Assembly: GCA_045543615.1 (NCBI GenBank)
Contig: JAZPXL010000001.1
Coordinates: 1-16,892 of the forward strand
Reading direction: 5' to 3'
Length of the DNA stretch: 16,892 nucleotides
Source: CAG-390 sp045543615
GTDB lineage: Bacteria; Bacillota; Clostridia; Oscillospirales; CAG-272
In this document: in pieces, positions 6,835 to 13,421 of the stretch
How positions within the stretch are numbered: the stretch's first letter is position 1
How the letters are laid out: every line of letters starts with the position of its first letter
Made by a program: the position numbers and the translations under genes
The notes under the pieces: model-generated
What the model was told of the DNA's origin: nothing
The model's database searches: none
What the model saw: the letters and a program-made list of their open reading frames with translations, nothing else

Positions 6835-7827
6835 TCAGTTTATTTCGTTGCGAACAAGTCCACCGATAAGGCGTATGAGCCTTTCGCTGTCCTTTATATA
6901 ATAGATGTTCGGCTTGACATTGCCAAGGCTCAGCGACGGAAGTCTCTTTCCCTCAAGCGCACCTGCACTTGCCGCCATCATAACCGAGGCGTAGCCCTCT
7001 GCATCCTTTCCGACAGTTGCGCAATATCTGACCTCGGAGGGCGCAAAACAGGCATATTTTTTGCCACTTACTATCACAAGCCTCTTGTTTGTCAGCGCAT
7101 AATGTGTGCCATTTGCCGCTGTATTCAGCGAGTTTAGTCTATGTGAACAAAGATACACACCGACAATACCGAGTATTATTAAAAATGATGTGCTCATTGA
7201 GGTAATTGAGAAGAGCATTGTGGCTATCGAGATAATAAGCAGTACAATCGACGTCTTCCTTGCACGTCTCATCGCAAGTGAATCGACGCTCGGCTTGCCT
7301 GACCACAACATCCTCTCGCCCATCTCAGTCTCCACGGGAAACCAATTTGGAAATCTCTCGCCCTCGCACTCATCGCAAAATACAGGGGTGGGGGTCTGCT
7401 CTGCCGTCTCCCTCGCGTGTGTCTGCTCAAGCAGTCGGCGCATCTCCTCAAGCCTTGAGTCAGATGCCGAAGTCGGCGCAGGTTCGGGCGTAGGCTCGGG
7501 GTCCGGTATTGGCTTGGATTCGGGTTCAGGTATTGGCTCGGGTTCGGGTACGCTCTCCTCGCTCTCGCCGTAGATCCCGTCGGGCTGACCTAATACGCCC
7601 TCTTCCTTTTTTGGTGGGGGTGGTGGTGGAGTTTTGCCACGCAGAGCGTCCTCGCTTATATTGAGTGCGCAGGCGATATAATAAACCTCCTTATCGGTGG
7701 GCGCAAGTGTTCCCCTCTCCCATCTCTCGACGGTTTTGCTGTCAACGCCAAGAAGTCTTGCAAGCGTATCTGTCGACATATTGATAGCTTCCCTATATGA
7801 CCTGATATTTCGTCCGAGATTTTTCAT
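6835..7827 (-). CDS. Membrane-anchored XRE-type HTH regulator with bacterial PH-like domain
   Basis: The 330-residue product has an unusual layout. Residues 4-60 form an XRE/Cro helix-turn-helix (TLARLLGVDSKTVERWERG is typical). A Pro-rich linker follows: a PPPPPP run at 67-72 and Pro-Glu repeats at about 94-118. Then come a single CDEC pair (151-154), the stretch WSGKPS, two hydrophobic segments (about 192-208 and 213-228) and a bPH-like block YALTNKRLVIVSG (243-255). This predicts a DNA-binding head tethered to the membrane and facing the cytoplasm. The start at 7827 follows AGGAGG (7835-7840); an ATG six codons upstream lies on that ribosome binding site and is rejected. It has its own promoter (7871-7899) and lies 33 bases before mtlD. 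Target and signal unknown; the domains are clear, the role is inference. Confidence 0.85.
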   Translation of the reverse strand: MKNLGRNIRSYREAINMSTDTLARLLGVDSKTVERWERGTLAPTDKEVYYIACALNISEDALRGKTPPPPPPKKEEGVLGQPDGIYGESEESVPEPEPIPEPESKPIPDPEPTPEPAPTSASDSRLEEMRRLLEQTHARETAEQTPTPVFCDECEGERFPNWFPVETEMGERMLWSGKPSVDSLAMRRARKTSIVLLIISIATMLFSITSMSTSFLIILGIVGVYLCSHRLNSLNTAANGTHYALTNKRLVIVSGKKYACFAPSEVRYCATVGKDAEGYASVMMAASAGALEGKRLPSLSLGNVKPNIYYIKDSERLIRLIGGLVRNEIN

Positions 7828-7870
7828 CCGTCTGCCTCCTCTCAAAAAAGCTCTGTGTTCTCTTCTTTAT

Positions 7871-7899
7871 ATTGTACCACTTTTGCCACTCAATTTCAA
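7871..7899 (-). promoter_or_regulatory. Sigma-A promoter of the HTH-bPH regulator / mtlD operon
   Basis: On the minus strand TTGAAA (7899-7894), a 17-bp spacer, and TACAAT (7876-7871), with TG before the -10 (extended). The leader is roughly 35-40 nt to the ATG at 7827. Confidence 0.85.
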
Positions 7900-7932
7900 T
7901 ACTTATTCGCATTTTCCTTATTCCACCAAACT

Positions 7933-7961
7933 AAAAAAGCAGAGCTGCATAGCAGCTCTGC
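7933..7961 (-). terminator. Terminator of the sugar isomerase / oxidoreductase operon
   Basis: On the minus strand GCAGAGCTGC pairs with GCAGCTCTGC around loop TAT, followed by TTTTTT (7938-7933). It lies about 20 bases after the oxidoreductase stop codon. Confidence 0.9.
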
Positions 7962-7981
7962 CATTTTTGTGAGTATAATAA

Positions 7982-9160
7982 TTATACCTCAGGGATCTCG
8001 ATCTCGATCTCACGGCCAAGCTCGCTTGAACGAACAACGCCGTCAATGATAGCCTGGTTGATGATGATCTGGCTTGAGGGAACAGGAGCAGGGCCACCTG
8101 TCTTGCAAGCGTCAAGGAATGTACGGATCTTGAGATCGAACAGACCTGTCTTCATCTTGATTACGGGGATCTCAGTCTCAACCATAGAGCCTGCAACCTC
8201 GTGATAAATCTTCATAGGTCCACCAACAGTACCGTTCCAGCACTCTGTGGAGGGGATACGGAGACCACCCTCTGTACCGAGAATGATTGTGTCACCGGGG
8301 GTATCCATATTCATTGCCCAAGCAATACGGAAGTCGAGAACGATGTCGCCCTCAAGACGAATGAACGCTGCTGCGAAATCGTCAACGCCGAACTTGGATG
8401 CATACTCTGCTCTCTTGTCCTTAGCATAGCCGCTGTAATTGGGGCTCTGACCAAAGAATGCAGACTTGTAACCGGAAACGGTCAGGGGCTTGGGATAGCC
8501 GATTGCGTTAAGTACCATATCGAGAGAGTAGCAACCGATGTCGCCCATTGCGCCGATACCTGCTGTCTCGTCCTCGATAAATGTTGTTCCGAAGGGAGTC
8601 GGAATACCTCTGCGACGGCCGCCACCTGTCTGGATGTAGTAGATCTTACCGAGAACGCCGGACTCAACGATCTCTTTGATCTTCTTCATATTAGCATCAA
8701 AACGGGGCTGGAAGCCGATGGAAAGGATCTTGCCGCTTCTCTTCTCAGCCTTCATAACCTCAACTGCCTCGTCAAGTGTTACGGTGAAGGGCTTCTCAAG
8801 AAGAACGTTTACGCCCTTATCAAGAGCATAAATAGCGGGAGCTGCGTGCTGACGGTTGTATGTGCAGATGGAAACTGCATCGAGAGCGAGGCTCTCATCG
8901 TCGAGCATCTCAACGTGGGATGCGTAGTCTGTCTTTACGCCCTCAACGCCGAACTTCTCAAAGAAAGCAGCTGCCTTGCCGGGAATGAGGTCACAGCCTG
9001 CAACGATCTCTACGTCGGGCTGATTGAGGTATGCCTTAATGTGTGCGTCTGCGATCCATCCACATCCGATGATACCGATACGCATCTTGCGTGTTGTGTC
9101 AACACTGCTTGTTTCTCTTGCCTCAAAGGAATTGAGGCCTTCCATTGATTTATCTGCCAT
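7982..9160 (-). CDS. Gfo/Idh/MocA family NAD(P)-dependent oxidoreductase
   Basis: The 392-residue product shows the family's N-terminal Rossmann fold (IGIIGCGWIADAH, residues 28-40), the substrate-site motif EKP at 122-124, and in the C-terminal domain GDIGCYSLD (206-214), where the catalytic position often held by His is Tyr. Members oxidise or reduce sugars, inositols and related compounds; the block GRRRGIP before the GDIG motif is common in sugar-acting members. The start at 9160 is fixed by AAAGGAG at 9176-9170. It gives about 25 extra residues before the Met (26) where most homologues begin; no ribosome binding site precedes Met26. It lies 34 bases downstream of a TIM-barrel isomerase/epimerase gene, so the pair probably acts in one sugar pathway. 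Substrate unknown. Confidence 0.92.
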   Translation of the reverse strand: MADKSMEGLNSFEARETSSVDTTRKMRIGIIGCGWIADAHIKAYLNQPDVEIVAGCDLIPGKAAAFFEKFGVEGVKTDYASHVEMLDDESLALDAVSICTYNRQHAAPAIYALDKGVNVLLEKPFTVTLDEAVEVMKAEKRSGKILSIGFQPRFDANMKKIKEIVESGVLGKIYYIQTGGGRRRGIPTPFGTTFIEDETAGIGAMGDIGCYSLDMVLNAIGYPKPLTVSGYKSAFFGQSPNYSGYAKDKRAEYASKFGVDDFAAAFIRLEGDIVLDFRIAWAMNMDTPGDTIILGTEGGLRIPSTECWNGTVGGPMKIYHEVAGSMVETEIPVIKMKTGLFDLKIRTFLDACKTGGPAPVPSSQIIINQAIIDGVVRSSELGREIEIEIPEV

Positions 9161-9194
9161 TGTCTTTTTCTCCTTTATATATTAATATGGAAGA

Positions 9195-10010
9195 TTAAAC
9201 TCCGATAGAACGGAGGTATTCACGGCTCTTCTGTGCGCACTCAAGGGGAGTCAGACCCATTGAGGGAGCATCCTGCTCAACTACGAACCACTCAGCACCT
9301 GCATCCTCTGCAGCCTTGATGATGGAGGGGAAGTCCTGAACACCACAGCCAAGGGGACGGAACTGGAAGCCGGAGGGACGGGGGGGAGCCTTGCGATTGA
9401 TGCCGATAAGCTCGTACATATCCTCGCTCTTCTCACCGAAGAAGTCCTTGAGGTGAACAACAGGAGCGCGTCCTGTGTACTTTCTGATATACTCTGCAGG
9501 GTTCTCACCACCAACGTTTACCCAGCAAACGTCAAGCTCGCTTGCAAGAAGATCTGCGGGAACTGTATCGTAGAGAGTATCGAGGGCGTACTTGCCATCA
9601 ATTACTGCAAACTCAAAATCGTGGTTATGGTAGAGCATCTTCATTCCAAGGGACTTTGCGGCACGGCCGAGAATTTCAGCAAATGCAACAACATAGTCAA
9701 AGTTGGGGTTGCCGGGGCGATGCTCCTCGTTAAGATAGGGAATAGCAACATACTTACAGCCGATCTCTGCATAAGTAGAGAGAACGCCGTGGGGGTTCTT
9801 CAGCATATCAACAAAGGGAACGTGAGCGGAGATCGGAACAAGTCCCACATCCTGACACATCTCCTTGATTTCTGCTGCTGTGTGCGAATAAAGGCCTGCG
9901 AATTCTACACCGTCGTAGCCCATTTCCTTGATCTTCTTGAGTGTACCGAGAAGATTTGCAGATGCGGCTTCTCTTACGGAGTAAACCTGAAGCGCAACAG
10001 GTAAGCTCAT
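9195..10010 (-). CDS. Sugar phosphate isomerase/epimerase-like TIM-barrel protein (AP endonuclease 2 family)
   Basis: The 271-residue product is a xylose-isomerase-like TIM barrel of the IolE/IolI/YcjR type. Hallmarks: ALQVYSVR at the first strand, GYDGVEFAGL (31-40), YHNHDFEF (127-134), ELDVCWVNVGG (158-168), VVHLKDF (184-190) and VVEQD (243-247). Glu133, Asp160, His186 and Glu245 are the likely divalent metal ligands. Family enzymes isomerise or epimerise sugars, inosose derivatives or 3-keto-glycosides. The start at 10010 follows AAAGGAA (10027-10021). First gene of a minus-strand pair with the Gfo/Idh/MocA oxidoreductase, transcribed from the promoter at 10076-10104. The pairing resembles 3-keto-glycoside or inositol modules in other bacteria (family knowledge), but no hydrolase or transporter is in the window, so the true substrate is open. 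Confidence 0.9.
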   Translation of the reverse strand: MSLPVALQVYSVREAASANLLGTLKKIKEMGYDGVEFAGLYSHTAAEIKEMCQDVGLVPISAHVPFVDMLKNPHGVLSTYAEIGCKYVAIPYLNEEHRPGNPNFDYVVAFAEILGRAAKSLGMKMLYHNHDFEFAVIDGKYALDTLYDTVPADLLASELDVCWVNVGGENPAEYIRKYTGRAPVVHLKDFFGEKSEDMYELIGINRKAPPRPSGFQFRPLGCGVQDFPSIIKAAEDAGAEWFVVEQDAPSMGLTPLECAQKSREYLRSIGV

Positions 10011-10075
10011 TTTTTCTTTCTTCCTTTCAATATAAGCATTTTGTTTCGGGTGTTTCTCACACTATCCTATGATTT

Positions 10076-10104
10076 AGTATAAAGCAAATCTGCCTTTTTT
10101 TCAA
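10076..10104 (-). promoter_or_regulatory. Sigma-A promoter of the isomerase / oxidoreductase operon
   Basis: On the minus strand TTGAAA (10104-10099), a 17-bp spacer, and TATACT (10081-10076). The predicted leader is about 60 nt. No clear operator palindrome or cre-like site stood out in this short region. Confidence 0.8.
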
Positions 10105-10225
10105 GTCATTATTAGTTGCATACAAGACAAATATTGCTACTCTTTAAATCAATGTCGCTTTTTTGGCTCATTTGTCGGGTAAATCTTGCACAAAGCCCTT
10201 CTTTTTGCTTTTTTTGCATTCGCTA

Positions 10226-10254
10226 TTGCAAGAAAGAGGTTTTTGTGATATTAT
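10226..10254 (+). promoter_or_regulatory. Sigma-A promoter of holA
   Basis: TTGCAA at 10226-10231, a 17-bp spacer, and TATTAT at 10249-10254 with TG at 10246-10247 (extended -10). The layout is shared with the alr and tRNA-Glu promoters. Confidence 0.75.
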
Positions 10255-10293
10255 ATTATTAGATGAAATTTCTCAAAAAAAGAGGTGGTAGGA

Positions 10294-11316
10294 GTGAAGG
10301 AAATTATCAGCGAATCTGCCTTTCGCAAGCAGCTACGGGACGCGCGTGGCGCATATCTTTTCTTTGGCGAGGAAGACTATTTAAAGCAGAACGCTTTGCG
10401 TATTGCCGCCGATACATTTCTCGGCGACGGTGCTCGTGATTTCGATCTCGTTCGTATGGATGCGCTGACCTTCTCGCCCGAAGCTCTCGCATCAGCACTC
10501 GCGTCTCCACCGCTTATGAGCGAGCGAAAGCTCGTCATCCTCTCGCTCTCGCCGTCGGAAATGCGCTCGGCAGAGCTATCCTCTCTCATAGATATTGCCA
10601 CCTCTCTTGAGGATGACGCTGACAACATCCTAATCCTCTCCGTACCATCGGGTGGCATTGACGCAGGCACGCCCAAGCGTCCGTCGGCTATCTTAAAGAA
10701 GCTTTGCGAGGTTATGGTGGGGGTGCGCTTTGAGCGCATAACTCCTGCACGTCTGTCGGGATGGTGCGCTCGGCACTACTCAGAAAACTCGGTTCGCGCA
10801 AGCGAGAGAGTATGTGCGCTGACAGTTGACTATTGTGGCTCTGATATGTTTGCGCTTTCAAGCGAGATTGATAAAATTTCGTTCTACGTCCTCGCCCACG
10901 GTCGCACAGAGGTCACCGAGGCTGACGTAAAAATTGCTGCATCACCATCGGAGGAGTTTGACACCTTTGCGCTTGCTAATGCAATTTTAGCAAAGAATAC
11001 CGACCGTGCGCTCTCCGTTCTCTCGCAGATGAAAGCAAACAAAACCGAGCCTGTTATAATTATGTCCGAGCTTGTCCGTGTCATCTGCGATATGCAGACC
11101 GTCTCCACTCTCACCTGTGCAGGAATGAATCCGAGCGATATTTCGGCGGCAACGGGCATCAAGCCGTACCCCCTCGGAAGATACCTAAGTGTCATTCGCA
11201 CCCTGCGCCCCGAGACTCTCGCCGCCGCCGTAAGCGCATCTAAATATGCAGACGCCTCCGTAAAGAGTTTTGGACGTGGCTATGTACCGATAGAGCAACT
11301 TATCTGCTCCATATAA
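10294..11316 (+). CDS. holA: DNA polymerase III subunit delta
   Basis: The 340-residue product matches the delta subunit of the clamp loader, which opens the beta clamp during replication. Typical features: an N-terminal YLFFGEEDYLK block, then FDLVRMDAL, a PLMSERKLVIL strand (the family's F-x-x-x-R-L-V pattern), a middle domain with LSSEIDKISFY, and a helical C-terminal domain. GTG at 10294 is chosen because GAGGTG (10282-10287) is a good anti-SD match six bases upstream; the in-frame GTG at 10285 lies on that site and is rejected. Length fits the family. It has its own promoter and terminator. In many Firmicutes holA lies between comEC and rpsT (family knowledge); neither is present here, and downstream there is a gene-free stretch with DnaA-box-like sites. 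Confidence 0.93.
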   Translation: MKEIISESAFRKQLRDARGAYLFFGEEDYLKQNALRIAADTFLGDGARDFDLVRMDALTFSPEALASALASPPLMSERKLVILSLSPSEMRSAELSSLIDIATSLEDDADNILILSVPSGGIDAGTPKRPSAILKKLCEVMVGVRFERITPARLSGWCARHYSENSVRASERVCALTVDYCGSDMFALSSEIDKISFYVLAHGRTEVTEADVKIAASPSEEFDTFALANAILAKNTDRALSVLSQMKANKTEPVIIMSELVRVICDMQTVSTLTCAGMNPSDISAATGIKPYPLGRYLSVIRTLRPETLAAAVSASKYADASVKSFGRGYVPIEQLICSI

Positions 11317-11325
11317 TTTTCAAAA

Positions 11326-11363
11326 ATGACGGACACGTGCTTCTTGTCCGTCATAAATTTTTT
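11326..11363 (+). terminator. Terminator of holA
   Basis: A 10-bp stem (11326-11335 ATGACGGACA with 11345-11354) and a 9-base loop, followed by AAATTTTTT, ten bases after the holA stop codon. Confidence 0.8.
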
Positions 11364-11381
11364 CTGCCGTTTTTCAAACTT

Positions 11382-11591
11382 TGTGCAAAAGCGAGAAAGT
11401 TGAGCACAATTGTAAATTTTACGAATACACCCTAAAAAAGAAGTTTTCCACAGGCTTGTGCGTGGGACAATCCTCCAAAAAACCATATAAACAAGCCCTT
11501 TTTAAAAGTTTTCAACATTTACCACAGGGTTTTCCACAGCCCCAAAAAAGCTTGTAGAAAACTTTTTTCAAAACCAAGCGAATTATACACA
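11382..11591. other. Cluster of DnaA-box-like 9-mers in a gene-free stretch
   Basis: Within the 390-base gap between the holA terminator and the hydrolase gene, four 9-mers fit TTWTNCACA: TTTTGCACA (11390-11382, minus), TTTTCCACA (11444-11452), TTTTCCACA (11530-11538) and TTATACACA (11583-11591). Three more differ by about one base: TTTTCAACA (11509-11517), TTTACCACA (11518-11526) and TTTTCTACA (11561-11553, minus). Several in about 200 bp is more than expected by chance, even in AT-rich DNA. No dnaA, dnaN or rep gene is in the window and no DnaA-trio was recognised, so an origin is only one possibility; a DnaA titration site or regulatory site is another. Confidence 0.55.
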
Positions 11592-11640
11592 TTAAACAAA
11601 AATATTTTTTCTGTAAAAATTTCCTTGTTTTAACGCCTTG
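11592..11640. other. AT-rich tract beside the DnaA-box cluster
   Basis: The stretch after the last DnaA-like box is very AT-rich, with runs of A and T (for example AAAAATATTTTTT), as in a DNA unwinding element. It holds no reading frame. Its link to the boxes is inferred from position only. Confidence 0.4.
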
Positions 11641-11693
11641 CACTTCTCTGTCAAAAATGCAGGATTTTGACGGCAGTTTAGTTGCATCTTGTC

Positions 11694-11735
11694 AAAACAG
11701 CCCGAAACGAGTCGCTCGTTTCGGGCTGTTTTTTT
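11694..11735. terminator. Very strong two-way terminator after the SleB-type hydrolase gene
   Basis: An 18-bp perfect stem (11694-11711 with 11715-11732; core ACAGCCCGAAACGAG) with loop TCG. It follows the minus-strand hydrolase gene, but the longer T run (to 11735) is on the plus strand, where no known gene precedes it. Confidence 0.9.
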
Positions 11736-11753
11736 ATTTATCGTTTTCACTTT

Positions 11754-12725
11754 TTATGCATCCCTGTAAAAATCGTGCGCACCTATGCTGAGTGTAAACA
11801 CGCAGTTGTTGACGATCCAACTGCCCGCTGCTATGGAGCTGTTGAAAAAGTAGAGGATGTCGCTGTCAATTGAGAAGCCCTCAAGGCAGAGGCGCGCGGC
11901 AAGGATACAGCTTTCGGGTGGTGGAACGTCAAAATTGTCGCAATATGCAGGTGTAAACTGAATGCCGCCTCTTCTATCAAAGACAACGCCGTAAACATCA
12001 TCAGGAAAATAATCACGGCTCATTCGGTTAAGCACCACATTTCCGACGGCGAGCTGACCCAAAAACGGCTCTCCTCTCGCCTCGCCCGCAATAATTCTTG
12101 AAAGCCAATACAGATCGTCTGCGCTGTACACCTCGCTCGCCTCGGGATAGGTAGCCTCTCCCCAAAAGCAAACAGAGCCGTCACGCCCAACTGCCACGTC
12201 AAGCCCTGCCGCCTTTGCAAGTGCCTCTACGGGTGCGCAGGGAGTTTCAAAGTCACGAACGGTCACGTCAAGCGTCGACAACGAGCACGGAATTGCTCTG
12301 TCCCCTGTTTTTATGTAGCTCTCGCCCACGTTTGCAACGATATCCTCACCACCTGTAAGCACTCTGAACGCCTCAACCGACATATAGACCGTCTGACCAA
12401 CACTTGCGGCGTATGGAAGCTCCATCTCTCGTCCGTTGAAAAAAACCTCTGCAATCTCTGCACCATCAAAATCAGGTATCTTGCCGAAATATTCACCGTC
12501 CGTCTGTTCGCCCGTACTCTCGCCGTCCGTCTCGTCCGTCACGTCCGTATTATCTGCGCCGTCCGTCCCCTCGCTCTCCGTCTCCGCCGTGTCCTGCGTT
12601 ATTTCACCCCGTGTCTCTGCACTCGGCGTGTTTGCCCCAACGCCCTGTGGTGCGGCAGTAGCCGTCAGCACCACGGCAAGTGCAACGAGTGCGGCGAATG
12701 CCGTAATCAAAAGCTGTCTTTGCAT
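11754..12725 (-). CDS. Secreted cell wall hydrolase, SleB/CwlJ family (Hydrolase_2)
   Basis: The 323-residue product has an N-terminal signal peptide or anchor (about residues 5-25), a low-complexity linker rich in Thr, Glu, Asp and Gly (about 38-78), a middle region with YMSVEAFRVLTGG and PVEALAKAAGL that reads like a copper amine oxidase N-terminal-type domain, and a C-terminal SleB/CwlJ domain from about 203. There LSRIIAGEARGEP carries the likely catalytic Glu215, followed by GQLAVGNVVLNR. Family members cut spore cortex peptidoglycan during germination, or vegetative wall. The start follows the upstream lipoprotein stop by four bases and uses AAAGAGGTAG inside that gene's end, so the two are translationally coupled. 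Whether it acts on cortex is inferred from the sigma-E-like promoter and the domain. Confidence 0.88.
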   Translation of the reverse strand: MQRQLLITAFAALVALAVVLTATAAPQGVGANTPSAETRGEITQDTAETESEGTDGADNTDVTDETDGESTGEQTDGEYFGKIPDFDGAEIAEVFFNGREMELPYAASVGQTVYMSVEAFRVLTGGEDIVANVGESYIKTGDRAIPCSLSTLDVTVRDFETPCAPVEALAKAAGLDVAVGRDGSVCFWGEATYPEASEVYSADDLYWLSRIIAGEARGEPFLGQLAVGNVVLNRMSRDYFPDDVYGVVFDRRGGIQFTPAYCDNFDVPPPESCILAARLCLEGFSIDSDILYFFNSSIAAGSWIVNNCVFTLSIGAHDFYRDA

Positions 12726-12729
12726 TTTT

Positions 12730-13329
12730 CTACCTCTTTTCTTTCTCTTGGTTTGTTTTTGGGCTTATTATTTCGTTTGTATTTTCATCTGTGCTAAAAT
12801 TTTTGCCGTCAAGCTCTACCAATCGCATCCAAAGCACCTCGTCTCCTCCGTCACAAACTCTCACCCCTCTCACCTCTTCCGGCTTTTGCGAAAAGTACCA
12901 CTTAGTAACAGTACCGTCCCCCTCAACCGTCACCTCAGTCAGCCTCTCGCCGTCCATCTCGGTGACATCCACTCCAAAGACCTCACCGTGAAAGAGAAAG
13001 ACGTAGAGTGGTGCGCCGAGCTTCTCTGCCGACGCACCCTCAAGTGTGATGCCGTCGAGAGCTGCGCTCCATCTCCCGTCCTCACAGCTGACGCTCACCG
13101 ACGAAAGAGAGGCAGGTGTGTCATAGACTATTTTCCCACCTGCGCCGTCTGCCAAAATCTCGACCACGCCACCACACTCCACACCCTCAATCACTCCCTC
13201 AAAGACAAAGGTTGACGGCTTTTTTATTGGTGAGAGAGGATCGCCACCTGCGCTCTGTCTGCAAGAGCTGAACAGAGAACAAGGGAGGACAAGGCAAAAA
13301 AATATCAAAAGCACAGTTATTTTCTTCAT
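12730..13329 (-). CDS. Small secreted lipoprotein upstream of the SleB-type hydrolase
   Basis: A 199-residue predicted lipoprotein: basic MKK start, hydrophobic core, and FSSC ending at Cys23 as lipobox (Phe at -3 is less usual). The mature part has repeated short beta-strand-like segments with Gly and Val (for example IVYDTPASLSSVSV and GVDVTEMDGERLTEV), which recalls LolA-like or DUF4367-like folds, but no family is recognised with confidence. GGAG at 13340-13337 sets the start. It is the first gene of a minus-strand pair: its stop lies four bases before the hydrolase ATG, and the promoter at 13350-13376 looks like sigma-E type. By position it may assist or localise the hydrolase, in the way YpeB serves SleB in Bacillus, although no YpeB sequence similarity was seen. 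Confidence 0.8.
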   Translation of the reverse strand: MKKITVLLIFFCLVLPCSLFSSCRQSAGGDPLSPIKKPSTFVFEGVIEGVECGGVVEILADGAGGKIVYDTPASLSSVSVSCEDGRWSAALDGITLEGASAEKLGAPLYVFLFHGEVFGVDVTEMDGERLTEVTVEGDGTVTKWYFSQKPEEVRGVRVCDGGDEVLWMRLVELDGKNFSTDENTNEIISPKTNQEKEKR

Positions 13330-13349
13330 TTTTCATCTCCACTCACTAT

Positions 13350-13376
13350 AATGTATTGCAAAACGCTTGAAAATAT
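13350..13376 (-). promoter_or_regulatory. Sigma-E-like mother-cell promoter of the lipoprotein / SleB operon
   Basis: On the minus strand ATATT (13376-13372) and AATACATT (13357-13350) are 14 bp apart, close to the Bacillus sigma-E pattern ATATT-N14-CATACAnT (recalled from memory); only the first C differs. It overlaps the divergent alr promoter. Confidence 0.55.
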
Positions 13377-13384
13377 GATATAAT
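13356..13384 (+). promoter_or_regulatory. Sigma-A promoter of the alr operon
   Basis: TTGCAA at 13356-13361, a 17-bp spacer, and TATAAT at 13379-13384 with TG at 13376-13377 (extended -10). The leader to the ATG at 13422 is about 30 nt. Confidence 0.88.
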
Positions 13385-13421
13385 ATACTATGTATTACCA
13401 TATTCACCGAGAGGTTTTCTT

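Noticed and set aside
5995..7137. Plus-strand frames opposite mtlD and the HTH-bPH gene
   Set aside because: Shadow frames without family resemblance or ribosome binding sites, opposite well-supported genes.
8201..9148. Antisense 315-residue frame opposite the Gfo/Idh/MocA gene
   Set aside because: Cys-rich shadow frame caused by codon bias; the minus-strand product has clear family motifs.
11364..11753. A confident oriC call
   Set aside because: No dnaA, dnaN, rpmH or gyrase gene nearby, no recognised DnaA-trio, and gene directions do not diverge clearly; kept only as a candidate DnaA-binding locus.
12436..13215. Plus-strand 259-residue frame
   Set aside because: Opposite the lipoprotein and hydrolase genes; its Ser/Pro/Val-rich start is the complement of the low-complexity linker.
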